Assembly (NCBI GenBank): GCA_016218805.1
Contig: JACRCW010000018.1
Coordinates: 1 to 45,467, forward strand
Direction of reading: 5' to 3'
Length of the DNA stretch: 45,467 nt
Origin: Deltaproteobacteria bacterium
Lineage (GTDB): Bacteria; Myxococcota; JACRCW01
The notes under the pieces are model-generated. The model did not search any database, was not told the DNA's origin, and saw nothing but the letters and a program-made list of their open reading frames with translations. This document shows positions 8,408 through 17,080 of the stretch, in pieces. Position numbers and translations under genes: made by a program. The stretch's first letter is position 1, and each line of letters begins with the position of its first letter.

Positions 8408-9199
8408 CTATTGCAGGCCCAGCAGCTCCGGCACGGTCACCAGCCCCGCGGCGCGGCCCTTGAGCAGCGGCGCCAGCCGAAGTGCCCCGCGCGCAAACGT
8501 GTCCCGGCTGTGCGCGCGGTGCGTGAGTTCCAGCCGTTCGCCGTCACCCAGCAGGTACACCGTGTGGTCTCCCACCACGTCACCGCCGCGCAGCGCGGTC
8601 ACCCCCAGGCTGTCCGCCGCGCGCACCTTGGGCTCGCTGCTGCGGTTGTTCACGGTCACCGCCTCGGGGATGAGCCCGCGGCCCTCCGCGGCGTGCCGGG
8701 CCAGCAGCAGCGCCGTCCCCGACGGGGCATCGCGCTTGTGGCGGTGGTGGATCTCCGCCACCTCCACGTCAAACCCGCGCAGTGACCGCGCCGCCTGCCG
8801 CACCAGCGAGGCCAGCACCCACACGCCCGTGGACAGGTTGGGGGCCACGCACACGGGGATGCCCTTGGCCGCCCGGTCCAGGGCCACCCGCGTCTCCACG
8901 GACAACCCGGTCACCGCCACCAGCAGCGGCCTGCCTGCCGCCACCGCCCGCTCCGCGTGCGCGGCCACCGCCTCCGGCAGCGAGACGTCCACCAGCACAT
9001 CGCCACCCGAGACGTCCGCGTCATCGCGCGCGAAGGTGAGCCCGTCATGCCCGGGCACCGGCTTGCCCAATGACACGCTGCGCGGGTGTTCCAGCGCCGC
9101 GGCCACGCGCACGCCCTCCGTCTCGCGCGCCAGCTCCAGGATGCGCCCGCCCAACCGGCCCGCCGCACCCAACACCACCAGCCGCGTCTCAGCGCCCAT
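8408..9199 (-). CDS. dapB: 4-hydroxy-tetrahydrodipicolinate reductase
   Basis: The 263-aa enzyme reduces 4-hydroxy-tetrahydrodipicolinate with NAD(P)H to tetrahydrodipicolinate in the diaminopimelate/lysine pathway. The N-terminal Rossmann fold has the dinucleotide motif GAAGRLGG (residues 11-18), and the hallmark active-site segment EIHHRHKRDAPSGTA, with the catalytic His pair and Lys, lies near residue 150. The length is normal for the family. Its start overlaps the dapA stop by 11 bp, so it is translated as part of a lysA-dapA-dapB unit that supplies both lysine and peptidoglycan cross-link precursor. Confidence 0.97.
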   Translation of the reverse strand: MGAETRLVVLGAAGRLGGRILELARETEGVRVAAALEHPRSVSLGKPVPGHDGLTFARDDADVSGGDVLVDVSLPEAVAAHAERAVAAGRPLLVAVTGLSVETRVALDRAAKGIPVCVAPNLSTGVWVLASLVRQAARSLRGFDVEVAEIHHRHKRDAPSGTALLLARHAAEGRGLIPEAVTVNNRSSEPKVRAADSLGVTALRGGDVVGDHTVYLLGDGERLELTHRAHSRDTFARGALRLAPLLKGRAAGLVTVPELLGLQ

Positions 9200-10085
9200 G
9201 CTTCAACTCCACGCCCAGGCGTTTGAGCTCGCCCAGCAGCTGCTCGCGCTTGTCCGCGGGCATGGGACCCAGCGGCAGGCGCCATTCCTCGCGAATGAGC
9301 CCCATGGCCGCAAGCGCCGTCTTCACCGGCTGCGGGCTGGTGTCCATGAACAGCAGGCGCGCAAACGGCAGCGTGCGCGCGGCGTGCGCCTGCGCGTCGG
9401 CCACCGTGCCGGCGGCCCACGCCTCGCACAGCTTCACCACGCTGTCGCCCACCACGTGCGTGATGACGCTGATGACGCCGTGGCCGCCCACGGCCAGCGT
9501 GGGGAGGATGATGCCGTCTTCGCCGGACATGACGGAGAAGTGCGCGGGGAGTTTCACCAGCATTTCGTGGAGGCGCTGCAGGTTCCCGGAGGCATCCTTG
9601 AGCGACACGATGTTGGGCGTCTCCGCCAGGCGGTGCACCACGTCCGCGGGCATGTCCACGCCGGTGCGGCCGGGCACGTTGTAGAGGATGAGCGGCAGCG
9701 GGGTGGCCTGCGCCACCGTCAGGAAGTGCTGGTAAAGGCCCAGCGCGTTGGGCTTGACGTAGTACGGCGTCACCGCCAGCAACCCGTCGGCACCGGCCTG
9801 CGCGCACGCCTTGGCCAGCTCCACGCTCTTGTGGGTGGCGGTGCTGCCCACGCCGGCCACCACCGGAACGCGCCCGCCCACCGTCTTCACCACGCGCTTG
9901 ACGACGGAGACGTGCTCCTCAACAGAGAGCGCCGCCGCCTCACCGGTGGTCCCGCACGGCACCAGCCCGTGGATGCCCATTCCCAGCTGCTGCTTCACCA
10001 CGGCGTCCAGGGCGTCAAAGTCAACTGCGCCATCCTTGAACGGTGTGACGAGCGCCGTGTACGCGCCCTTGAACTTCACGGTCAT
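9189..10085 (-). CDS. dapA: 4-hydroxy-tetrahydrodipicolinate synthase
   Basis: This 298-aa class I aldolase condenses pyruvate with aspartate semialdehyde, the first committed step to diaminopimelate and lysine. The family motifs are intact: GTTGE (residues 45-49) that binds the pyruvate carboxylate, catalytic Tyr in LYNVPGRT (Y135), and the Schiff-base Lys in SLKDASG (K163). The start ATG overlaps the lysA stop by 4 bp (ATGA), and dapB follows with an 11-bp overlap, so the three genes are closely coupled. The protein should act as a cytoplasmic tetramer, as in other bacteria. Confidence 0.97.
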   Translation of the reverse strand: MTVKFKGAYTALVTPFKDGAVDFDALDAVVKQQLGMGIHGLVPCGTTGEAAALSVEEHVSVVKRVVKTVGGRVPVVAGVGSTATHKSVELAKACAQAGADGLLAVTPYYVKPNALGLYQHFLTVAQATPLPLILYNVPGRTGVDMPADVVHRLAETPNIVSLKDASGNLQRLHEMLVKLPAHFSVMSGEDGIILPTLAVGGHGVISVITHVVGDSVVKLCEAWAAGTVADAQAHAARTLPFARLLFMDTSPQPVKTALAAMGLIREEWRLPLGPMPADKREQLLGELKRLGVELKHGR

Positions 10086-11362
10086 GACCTGCCTCCGGCT
10101 GGGGGTGGAAGGGTTGCAACGGATTCGTGGCGCACCAGGTCTTCATAGGACTCGCGGGTGCGGATGACGTGCAGGGTGCCGCCGTCCACCAGCACCTCCG
10201 CGGCGCGCGGCCGGCTGTTGTATTGGGACGACATGGACGCCCCGTAGGCGCCCTCGCCCATGACGCAGAACAGGTCCCCGGGATGCATCAGGGGCAGCGT
10301 CCGGTCGCGCGCCTGGAAATCCGCGCTTTCGCACACCGGTCCCACCACGTCCACGGTGGCCTGCGCCGCGCCCGGCGCCGGCTCCGCCACCGGCACCACG
10401 CCGTGGTGCGCGCCATACAGCGCCGGCCGGATGGAGTCGTTCATGCCCACGTCGGTGACCAGGAACGTCCGCGCTTCCGCTTGCTTGACGTACAGCACGC
10501 GGCCCAGCAGCACGCCCGCGTTGCCAGCAATCACCCGCCCCGGCTCCACCACCACGTGCAGCCCTGAATCCCCCACTGCGTCCAGGATGGCGCGCGCGTA
10601 GTCCGCCGGAGAGGGGGGCACTTCGTCACGGTAGGCAATGCCCAGCCCGCCGCCGAAGTCCACCTCCGTCACCGGATGTCCCGCGCTGCGCAGCGCGCGC
10701 GCCAGCGCCACCAGGCGCGCCGCCGCCTCCGCAATGGGCCCCAGCTGCGTGATCTGGCTGCCAATGTGTGAGGCCACGCCGTGGATGCGCAGCCCGGGCA
10801 ACCGCGCCATCCGGTCATACAGTGCAGCGGCGCGGGCCAGTGGCACGCCAAACTTGTTGGTCCGCAGCCCGGTGGAAATGTACGGGTGGGTGGCCGGGTC
10901 AATGTCCGGGTTCACCCGCAGCGACACCGGCGCGCGCGTCCCCATCCCGCGGGCCAGCGCGTCCAGGATCTCCAGTTCGCCTTCGCTCTCCACGTGGAAG
11001 GAGCGGATGCCCGCGCGCAGCGCCTCGGTCAGCTCGCGCTCCGTCTTGCCCACGCCGGAGTACACCACGCGGTCCGCGGGGATGCCCGCGCGCAGCGCGC
11101 GGAACAGCTCGCCGCCGGAGACCACGTCCGCGCCCGCGCCCAGCGCGCCCAGCAGCGCCAGCACGCCCAGGGACGGGTTGGCCTTCACGGCAAAGCAGAC
11201 GGTGTGCGGGTGCTGTCCAAACGCCTCATCCATGACGCGGAAGTGCCGCTCCAGCGTGGCGCGCGAATACACCCACGTGGGAGTGCCCACGCGCGCGGCC
11301 ACGTCGGTCAGGGGCACGTCCTCGGCATGCAGGGTGCCGTGGCGGTGGTGGAAGTGGTGCAC
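10082..11362 (-). CDS. lysA: Diaminopimelate decarboxylase
   Basis: The 426-aa PLP enzyme removes CO2 from meso-diaminopimelate to give lysine, the last pathway step. It has the PLP Lys in CFAVKANPS (K60), the phosphate-binding GGGLG, EPGR, and the GPVCESAD segment with the active-site Cys of the partner subunit. The fold-III alanine-racemase-like barrel is N-terminal and the beta domain C-terminal. The start is GTG (MHHFHHRHG), with a His-rich head that may be natural. It lies 63 bp after lpxI and overlaps dapA by 4 bp. Having decarboxylase first and dapA/dapB after it is unusual only in that dapB is usually elsewhere. Confidence 0.96.
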   Translation of the reverse strand: MHHFHHRHGTLHAEDVPLTDVAARVGTPTWVYSRATLERHFRVMDEAFGQHPHTVCFAVKANPSLGVLALLGALGAGADVVSGGELFRALRAGIPADRVVYSGVGKTERELTEALRAGIRSFHVESEGELEILDALARGMGTRAPVSLRVNPDIDPATHPYISTGLRTNKFGVPLARAAALYDRMARLPGLRIHGVASHIGSQITQLGPIAEAAARLVALARALRSAGHPVTEVDFGGGLGIAYRDEVPPSPADYARAILDAVGDSGLHVVVEPGRVIAGNAGVLLGRVLYVKQAEARTFLVTDVGMNDSIRPALYGAHHGVVPVAEPAPGAAQATVDVVGPVCESADFQARDRTLPLMHPGDLFCVMGEGAYGASMSSQYNSRPRAAEVLVDGGTLHVIRTRESYEDLVRHESVATLPPPAGGRS

Positions 11363-11425
11363 GCGGACGGGCCTCCCCGGGGGGGCGCCTTGGTGCCACG
11401 GGGGATGCCGCGCTTCAAGCCGGGC

Positions 11426-12301
11426 TCAGGCGGACCACGGCGGTGCGGGCACGCCCTCAGGCCGGGGCACTCCCACGATGACCAGCTTGGCGTCATTGGC
11501 CGCGCGCACCGTCTTGTCCCGGTCCACCATGATGGTGCGCTGGGCCTCCACGGCCAGCACGCGCACCTTGTGGCGCACGCACGTCTCCACGGTCTGCGGG
11601 CCCACGGCGGGCAGGTCCAAGCGGAGGTCCTGGTGCGGCTTGACCACCTTGCACACCACCACGCCGCCCTTGCCGCCGGCGCCGCCGTGCCGCCCCAGCG
11701 CGGCCCCGCGTTCAATGGCGCGGTCCGTCCCCTCCACCGCCTCCACCGCCAGCACCACGCCGCGCCGGACCACCACCGTCTGCCCCACGTCCAGGCCGCC
11801 GGTGGTGCGCGCCACCTGCATGCCGTAGCGGATGTCGTCCGCCTCGTCGGGCGTGGGGCGGCGGGAGGTCATCACGCCTTCGCGCGCCATGTGTGCGGGC
11901 ACAAACGGGGGCACCGCCAGCACGGGCACGCCCGCCTCCTCAAACACGCGCGCCACTTCGCGAAGCGCCCGGTCATCCTGGAGTTGCCGGCCCAGGCGGG
12001 CCACAATTCCCAGCAGTGTCAAGTCCGGCCGGAAGCCGCCAAACACGCTGGCCTTGGCAAAGTGCCCCGCCATCACGCACCCGGTGGCCTTCTCCCGGCG
12101 GAACACGTCCAGCACGCCGCCCAACTGGCCCAGCGCCAGTTCCGAATACGCGTCCGACACGCCGCGCAGCTCAGGGACCACCGGCCCCATGGCGGCGGTG
12201 ACCACGCGCCAGCCCGCGGCGCGGGCGCCCTCCGCCACCAGGCGCGGGAGGTCGCCGTTGCCGGCCAAAAGGCCCAGCACGCCCTGGGTTCCCCGTTCCA
12301 T
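11426..12301 (-). CDS. lpxI: UDP-2,3-diacylglucosamine pyrophosphatase LpxI
   Basis: LpxI hydrolyses UDP-2,3-diacylglucosamine to lipid X and UMP in lipid A synthesis; it replaces LpxH in many Gram-negatives that lack the latter. The 291-aa protein begins GLLAGNGDLPRLVAEGARAAG, the family's N-terminal motif, has GHFAKASVFGG in the middle and the C-terminal LDLPAVGPQTVE / VLAVEAQRTIMVD segment. The ATG at 12301 follows a GAGG site. A longer frame runs upstream into the DHH gene and is not needed. It is 16 bp downstream of the DHH gene, so the pair is probably one transcript. It shows that the cell makes lipid A, hence a diderm. Confidence 0.93.
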   Translation of the reverse strand: MERGTQGVLGLLAGNGDLPRLVAEGARAAGWRVVTAAMGPVVPELRGVSDAYSELALGQLGGVLDVFRREKATGCVMAGHFAKASVFGGFRPDLTLLGIVARLGRQLQDDRALREVARVFEEAGVPVLAVPPFVPAHMAREGVMTSRRPTPDEADDIRYGMQVARTTGGLDVGQTVVVRRGVVLAVEAVEGTDRAIERGAALGRHGGAGGKGGVVVCKVVKPHQDLRLDLPAVGPQTVETCVRHKVRVLAVEAQRTIMVDRDKTVRAANDAKLVIVGVPRPEGVPAPPWSA

Positions 12302-12317
12302 GCTGCCTCGCGGGCGG

Positions 12318-13451
12318 CTAGCCCTCTTCTCCGCGTCGTGGCGGGCCCAGCAGCGGTTCCGCGCCGGGCGTGCCGCCCATGTCCTCAATCAGGCCGGCCA
12401 CAATCTTCCGCTGCCGGGCCGTCCGCTCCGCCGGGTTGCGCCCCAGCTTCTTCAGTTCCAGCCGCGCACCGGCCATGCTTCCGTGCCCGCCGGAGCTGCC
12501 CGCATCCAGCGGGTCCAGCCGCTCGCGCAGGATGTTGACGGAGCGCATCCGCTTGTCGCTGACGCGAACCGACAGGTACAGGCTGCCGTCATGGAGGCCG
12601 GTGGCCAGCGCCCACTTGGTGCCATCAATGGTCATCAGCCGGTCGGCCATCTCTGGGACCAGTTCCGGCACGTAGACCCTGCCCAGTTCCACCACGGTCA
12701 CGTTGCCGTGCAGTTCCACGCGGCGCAGCGCCTTGGCCAGCACCTGGAAGTACTCGCGGGGGAGCTGGGGGTGCTCAATGGCGCTGACCGCCGGCATGTC
12801 CGTGAGCGGGATGAGCCACTGGTAGGCCTCCACGTCCCAGCGGCCCACCTCACGGCCCAGGTCACGCGTGTCACTCTTGATGCCGTAGAACAGGGCGGTG
12901 GCCACCGCCGGCCGCGGCGTCACCCCGGCCGCGCGCAGGTAGTTGGTGAGCAGGGTGCTGGTGGCGCCGGCGTCGCCGCCCACGTCGTGGTAGGCGGCCT
13001 GGTCGGACTCGGGGCGGGCCGGGTGGTGGTCAATGCAGATGACCGGCAGGTCCACCTCCGGCAGGCTGTGGTTGCCAATCTCCGGCTGCGTGTCCACCAG
13101 CCCCACCACGTCAAACTCCTCCGGCTTGACGCGGTGGACGGGCATCACGGGGATCTTCAGCAGCCGCACCATGGCGCGGTTTTCTGCCCGGCCGATAAGG
13201 CCGCCGTAGGCCACGGTGCATTCCAGCCCGGCGCGGTCTTCCAGCAGCTGCCCCAGCGCCCACGCGCTGGCCAGGCTGTCCGGGTCCGGGTTGTCATGGG
13301 TGAGCAGCAGCGCGCGCTTCTTGCCTTTGGCCAAGTGCAGCAGCTGGGCCACCCGCGCGCGAAAGTCATCCAGCCACGGCGCATCAGGCGTTACCGGTCC
13401 GGCCGGGGAGGACACCCCGGCGGCACCACCAGCGTTCGGGGGCTCTTCCAT
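12318..13451 (-). CDS. DHH/DHHA1-family phosphoesterase (NrnA/RecJ-like)
   Basis: The 377-aa protein has the DHH signature: an N-terminal THDNPDPDS (residues 51-59) with the metal-binding His and Asp, GLVDTQ (D120), and the DHH motif proper at 141-143 (CIDHHPA). The DHHA1 domain shows [13 protein letters not shown] near residue 328. These features fit nanoRNase or cyclic-dinucleotide/pAp phosphatase activity with Mn2+. The precise substrate cannot be read from sequence. The gene starts the minus-strand run that continues into lpxI and the lysine genes; upstream is the cold-shock gene's promoter region. Confidence 0.9.
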   Translation of the reverse strand: MEEPPNAGGAAGVSSPAGPVTPDAPWLDDFRARVAQLLHLAKGKKRALLLTHDNPDPDSLASAWALGQLLEDRAGLECTVAYGGLIGRAENRAMVRLLKIPVMPVHRVKPEEFDVVGLVDTQPEIGNHSLPEVDLPVICIDHHPARPESDQAAYHDVGGDAGATSTLLTNYLRAAGVTPRPAVATALFYGIKSDTRDLGREVGRWDVEAYQWLIPLTDMPAVSAIEHPQLPREYFQVLAKALRRVELHGNVTVVELGRVYVPELVPEMADRLMTIDGTKWALATGLHDGSLYLSVRVSDKRMRSVNILRERLDPLDAGSSGGHGSMAGARLELKKLGRNPAERTARQRKIVAGLIEDMGGTPGAEPLLGPPRRGEEG

Positions 13452-13752
13452 GGCGGCGGGACCCTACCACAAGCCGCCAGGGTGCAACGGACAGGGGATC
13501 CGTGTGCCGGGGCAACCCCACGTTTCCCATCGGAATCACGGTGGATCGGTCCCGGCGACGGCAGAACCGGCCATTTTCCGCTTGCAGTTTGCCTTCCGGC
13601 TCACCATAACGGGCCCGCCCGTTACGGCTTGGGCCGAGGTGAAGGCCGAGGCTGCCAATTCTTGGGGGCGCGCCCCGGCCATGTCGGTCGGTGCGGTTGG
13701 CCGGTGCCCTCTCCGCGGTGGGAGGGACCGTGGAATAGAAAGACCACAGCAA
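13452..13752. other. Divergent intergenic region upstream of csp
   Basis: This 301-bp spacer sits between the divergent DHH and cold-shock genes. It holds a perfect inverted repeat at 13607-13624 and probably the long 5' untranslated leader typical of cold-shock genes. No gene or clear sigma-70 box was seen. Confidence 0.5.
13607..13624. promoter_or_regulatory. Palindrome TAACGGGC-CC-GCCCGTTA
   Basis: Two perfect 8-bp arms with a 2-bp spacer, 129 bp before the cold-shock start and 156 bp from the DHH start. The symmetry and central position suggest a dimeric regulator site, or a hairpin early in the csp leader. Unproven. Confidence 0.4.
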
Positions 13753-13959
13753 ATGCCAGTCGGAACTGTGAAGTGGTTCAATGACGCCAAGGGGTTCGGT
13801 TTCATCGCTCGCGAGGGTGGTCCGGACGTGTTCGTTCACTTCAGCGCGATCAACATGGACGGGTTCAAGACCCTCCAGGAAGGCGCGATGGTGGAGTTCG
13901 ACGTGGTTCCGGGCAAGAAGGGGGAGCAGGCCCAGAACGTGCGCGCTCACAAGGGCTGA
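13753..13959 (+). CDS. Cold-shock protein, CspA family
   Basis: The 68-aa protein is a single cold-shock domain that binds single-stranded RNA/DNA and acts as an RNA chaperone. RNP1 (KGFGFI) and RNP2 (VFVHF) are intact, as are the N-terminal GTVKWFN and the ending AQNVRAHKG. The ATG lies after a weak purine-rich site (AGAAAGACCAC). A GC-rich hairpin terminator follows. The last nine codons, stop and terminator are repeated almost exactly at 16893-16994 (see the repeat entries), which suggests that the csp 3' end was the site of an insertion or of recombination with another csp copy. Confidence 0.96.
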   Translation: MPVGTVKWFNDAKGFGFIAREGGPDVFVHFSAINMDGFKTLQEGAMVEFDVVPGKKGEQAQNVRAHKG

Positions 13960-14032
13960 CACCGCACGCAGTCACCTTGCAAGAGGGGTAGTCCCAGGGC
14001 CCTCGCTCCCGCTTCCCGGGCGAGGGCCTTGG
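13929..14032 (+). repeat. Direct repeat copy 1: csp 3' end plus terminator
   Basis: This 104-bp unit covers the last nine csp codons, the stop and the hairpin terminator. Copy 2 is at 16893-16994. They differ by one substitution and two single-base deletions. Together they bracket the 607-aa gene and the lipoprotein gene. Confidence 0.9.
13998..14028 (+). terminator. csp terminator hairpin
   Basis: Nine-bp arms GGCCCTCGC / GCGAGGGCC with a 13-nt loop, followed by TTGGTGTTTCTG, lie 39 bp after the csp stop. It also sits before the convergent end of the 607-aa gene, so it may stop both transcripts. Confidence 0.75.
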
Positions 14033-14043
14033 TGTTTCTGGGG

Positions 14044-15867
14044 CTACATCCTCATCTCGGCCTGGTTGGTCCCGTTGGCAACGTGCCTGGCCAGTTCCTC
14101 CATGAGCACGCGCAGCTTCCCTTTGCGGACGCGCAGCAAGCGTGCGGCGCCGCTCCGACATGCGTCCTGGATCTTGGCGTCCACGTCATGGCCGATGAAC
14201 GACGTCACCAACAGGACAACCGCCACCCTGCCTACCCTGATGGACGCCACCACGCCGTCCAGCAGGCGCGACTTGTTCTCGCAAACGTCAACCAGCATGC
14301 CCGTCCGGGCGTGAAGCTCGCTGGCCAGTTCCTGCTCCGGCCGGTTGGTGACCAACACGCAGCGCTTGCCTGACATGGCGGCGCGAACTGCCGCCTCTTC
14401 GGGCAGGGGAGCGCCGTCGTCCACTTCAAGGGTGGCGATCTCGTCCTCAGGGAATTCCGCCTGCTCCTCTGCGGGTGGTGTGGCGGCAGGGGCAGCAGAG
14501 AAGGGCTCCCGGAGTTTGCGCAGGCGGCGGCGTTCGCCGCGTTCTTGGAGCCGGTCCTCACAGATGGCCTGGAGCGCCTGCAGGTGGCGGGGGACCAGGG
14601 GCCGCAGCTCCTCATTGGTGAACACCGGGAAAGCCTCTGCCAGCCACGCGGCAACGCCGTGGGGGTCGTCCGTTGGTAGGGACTGGATGCGGTTTGCCAG
14701 GTCCTTGCGCTTCCTCCCCCGGGCGCGCGCATCAGGGTCAATCCCAAGGGCAAGGGCAAACCCCCTGGGCGGAACCAGCGCGGGGTCGGTCCACTTGAGC
14801 GCCCGCTTGAGCCAGTGCGCGTTTGGGTTCTTGTGGAGTGCCTCACGGAGCTTCCCCCACGCGTCCGCCCACTCCAGCGGGTCATCAACCTGCGTCCGAA
14901 TCCACCGCAGGGTGAGTGCCGCCCGCTCGTACTTGGGTGCGGAGGCCTCCACCGCCTTCAGCGTGTTCAGCTCCCTGATGACAGCGGCAAGGCGGCTGTT
15001 TGCGTTGTCCACGTTAGGGCGCGCGCCTTCCGACTTCCGGTAGCCGGAGGGCTCCAGCCCGCGCTGGGCAAACTGGGCCTCAAGGCGTTCGCGAACCTGA
15101 ACCGCGAGACGTTCTGCATGCGCCCAGTCGCTGGGGCGCTCCACATCTCCCAGCCCCAGCTCCACGAGTTGCTCGCGCGCTTCGCCCAGGCCGCCGTGTC
15201 GCTGAAGGACGGGCATGGTCCCAGGCCACCAGCGTGCGGAGACCCGGCCGATGATCTTCCGGACCAGGTTGAGCGCATGGGGGGGCGTTGACCCGGCGCG
15301 CGCCTCCAGGTCGCGGGAGGCGGCAATCCACTCCACAAGGACAACCCGCTGCATCTCGGCAGAACAGAGCGCCAGCTCCGCTTGCATGCGCTTGATGCGC
15401 TCCAGGAACTCCGCAGCCTCCTGCTCCACATGCCGCCGCTCCGTGGTGGCCTGCAACAGCACCCTTGTCGCCGGCGGCGGGGCCTCCACCAACGCGGGAC
15501 CGGGTGGTTCATCACTCTGGCACGGAAGGTCCTCCGCCAGGGCTTTGACGTCTGGCGGCGGGGACGCCATGGGCGGCGCAAGCGGCTCGGGTTCCTCCAC
15601 GGACTGTGGTGGTGACACCGGTTCCGGCGGCGGCTTGGATGTACGCAGCTCCACCGCACCCAGGAGGACCCGCGCCGCATGGGATGGGAACATGCCCTGC
15701 AGCGCATGGGTGAGGGCTGCGTCCTCCGTGGGGCCGCGGCCCCACCACTGCTCCTGCGCATGGGAGACAAGCACCTCAGTCCACGTGCCAGCACGGAAGT
15801 GCAGCGTGTAGCCCAGGCTTTCCAGCCAGCTGGCGGTGACGGTCCGTTCGGCAATGATGTTGGTCAT
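14044..15867 (-). CDS. 607-aa multidomain protein with DUF2325-like C-terminus
   Basis: Residues 1-70 form a compact domain with WWGRGPTEDAALTHALQ, like the small alpha/beta domains found in phage and conjugal proteins. A Pro/Glu linker follows (75-135), then a coiled coil near 138-190 and a long helical Arg/Glu-rich middle. Residues 500-600 look like DUF2325: a Rossmann-type GKRCVLVTNR start, VAVVLLVTSFIGHD with a conserved-looking His (560), KIQDACRS and a basic end. There is no signal peptide or membrane segment, so it is cytosolic. The ATG at 15867 has GAGGAG before it. It is convergent with csp and divergent from the lipoprotein gene, all between the two csp-end repeats. The function is unknown; DUF2325 assignment is by eye. 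Confidence 0.72.
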   Translation of the reverse strand: MTNIIAERTVTASWLESLGYTLHFRAGTWTEVLVSHAQEQWWGRGPTEDAALTHALQGMFPSHAARVLLGAVELRTSKPPPEPVSPPQSVEEPEPLAPPMASPPPDVKALAEDLPCQSDEPPGPALVEAPPPATRVLLQATTERRHVEQEAAEFLERIKRMQAELALCSAEMQRVVLVEWIAASRDLEARAGSTPPHALNLVRKIIGRVSARWWPGTMPVLQRHGGLGEAREQLVELGLGDVERPSDWAHAERLAVQVRERLEAQFAQRGLEPSGYRKSEGARPNVDNANSRLAAVIRELNTLKAVEASAPKYERAALTLRWIRTQVDDPLEWADAWGKLREALHKNPNAHWLKRALKWTDPALVPPRGFALALGIDPDARARGRKRKDLANRIQSLPTDDPHGVAAWLAEAFPVFTNEELRPLVPRHLQALQAICEDRLQERGERRRLRKLREPFSAAPAATPPAEEQAEFPEDEIATLEVDDGAPLPEEAAVRAAMSGKRCVLVTNRPEQELASELHARTGMLVDVCENKSRLLDGVVASIRVGRVAVVLLVTSFIGHDVDAKIQDACRSGAARLLRVRKGKLRVLMEELARHVANGTNQAEMRM

Positions 15868-16141
15868 GACTCCTCGCTGATACTGCCGGTTGTCGCAGTT
15901 GGCGACCTGTTTTGTCCCCGTTTGGTCGTTGTGGAAGATGATGATGCGCCGATTCTGCCCCCAGGCACGGATACCGAAGGCCTGGCGGTGCCCGCGGGCA
16001 CATTGGCAAGCGTGGTACCTCCGGCGGGTGGTGTACGCTCACGGATCTGCCGCGCACCGCCGCGGCGGTCGCTTCCCGGAACTCCCGCTTTGCGGGTTGC
16101 GCGAAGCCAGATGCGAACGCAAGGAGTGGGGAGGACGCACC

Positions 16142-16891
16142 ATGCGCAGTCTTCGTTCTGTTGTGGCGGTAGTGGCGTTGGCGGTGTCCTGCAGCAACGG
16201 GCCTGCACCCCTGGGAGGCGCGCCACAAGGCGAGGGGCTTGAGGCCCCTGTGTTGTGGTTCACGGTCCCCGCGCTGCTGGAATGGTGGGGGGAGGATCTG
16301 TCCGGCATGGCGGTGGTCAGAGTGCTTTCCGTTGAAGTGGAGGAGTTGAAGGAGCGCAATGTCCGTGTACCTGGGATCTATGCGCTGGTTGAGGTTGAGC
16401 AGCGGCTGACTCCGTCGCTTGGACCTGAATTCGCGGAGGGGGGGCGGTTTACGCTCACCGCCAGGTTTGGTGTCTGCGCCGGCCTGGGCCGTCAACCCCG
16501 GGTGGGGGACACAATCCTGGTCTTCCTCCGCACCCACACCGCCTACGGTGTTGATGGCCAATACGAGGGCACGCTGGGCGCGAGCGCTTTGTCCTGTCTG
16601 GATGACGAGGGATTCTTCCGCATTGAAGAGCGGCGCACCAGCGGAACTTCCATCGTCGAGAAGGTGGCCTTCCGCCGCGGCAACGAACAGCAGATTGCAC
16701 AGGCGTTTGACCAAATCAGGTCCGGCGCGCGGCGGGTTGGGCATGTGCGCGCGGACTGTGCACAAGCGCATTGCGGCAGCGAGGAGTGCATCACCGGCGT
16801 CGCTTGCGGCCGAGTTTCCATTGACGTGCCCATTCCAGCCGACCAGTGGGCGGTGAACGGCAGGCCCGCCGAACCGGGTGCAGCTCCGTGA
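16142..16891 (+). CDS. Putative lipoprotein, unknown function
   Basis: The 249-aa product has a short lipoprotein signal (MRSLRSVVAVVALAVSCS; lipobox LAVSC) and a GGGGAGG ribosome site 7 bases before the ATG. The mature part has beta-rich stretches, with GDTILVFLRT in the middle and a Cys pair group near the C-terminus (CAQAHCGSEECITGVAC), suggesting disulfides. The stop lies directly at the edge of the second csp-end repeat, whose terminator now serves this gene. It is divergent from the 607-aa gene with a 274-bp spacer, where no other gene was seen. Confidence 0.75.
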   Translation: MRSLRSVVAVVALAVSCSNGPAPLGGAPQGEGLEAPVLWFTVPALLEWWGEDLSGMAVVRVLSVEVEELKERNVRVPGIYALVEVEQRLTPSLGPEFAEGGRFTLTARFGVCAGLGRQPRVGDTILVFLRTHTAYGVDGQYEGTLGASALSCLDDEGFFRIEERRTSGTSIVEKVAFRRGNEQQIAQAFDQIRSGARRVGHVRADCAQAHCGSEECITGVACGRVSIDVPIPADQWAVNGRPAEPGAAP

Positions 16892-16892
16892 G

Positions 16893-16994
16893 GGCCCAGA
16901 ACGTGCGCGCTCACAAGGGCTGACACCGCACGCAGTCACCTTGCAGGAGGGGTAGTCCCAGGGCCCTCGCTCCGCTTCCCGGCGAGGGCCTTGG
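16893..16994 (+). repeat. Direct repeat copy 2: csp 3' end relic plus terminator
   Basis: It encodes the same nine C-terminal csp codons and stop (GCC at 16894, TGA at 16921-16923), but no csp 5' part precedes it. It begins two bases after the lipoprotein stop. Centre-to-centre distance from copy 1 is about 2.96 kb. Confidence 0.9.
16962..16990 (+). terminator. Terminator hairpin in repeat copy 2
   Basis: The arms are the same as in copy 1 (GGCCCTCGC / GCGAGGGCC) with an 11-nt loop. It would end the lipoprotein transcript. Confidence 0.7.
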
Positions 16995-17080
16995 GTCTCT
17001 ACAGGCGCATCATCCTCCGACCGTTTGACGCCCGGAACCCCAACCTGCCAAGGGCCGCCCACCCTGTCATGGAGATTGAC

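Noticed and set aside
8316..13784. Long plus-strand frames opposite dapB, dapA, lysA, lpxI and DHH genes
   Set aside because: They are His/Arg/Ala-rich shadows of well-recognised minus-strand enzymes.
15776..17062. 428-aa minus-strand frame across the lipoprotein and repeat
   Set aside because: It runs over a good plus-strand gene and the csp-end repeat and has no recognisable domain.
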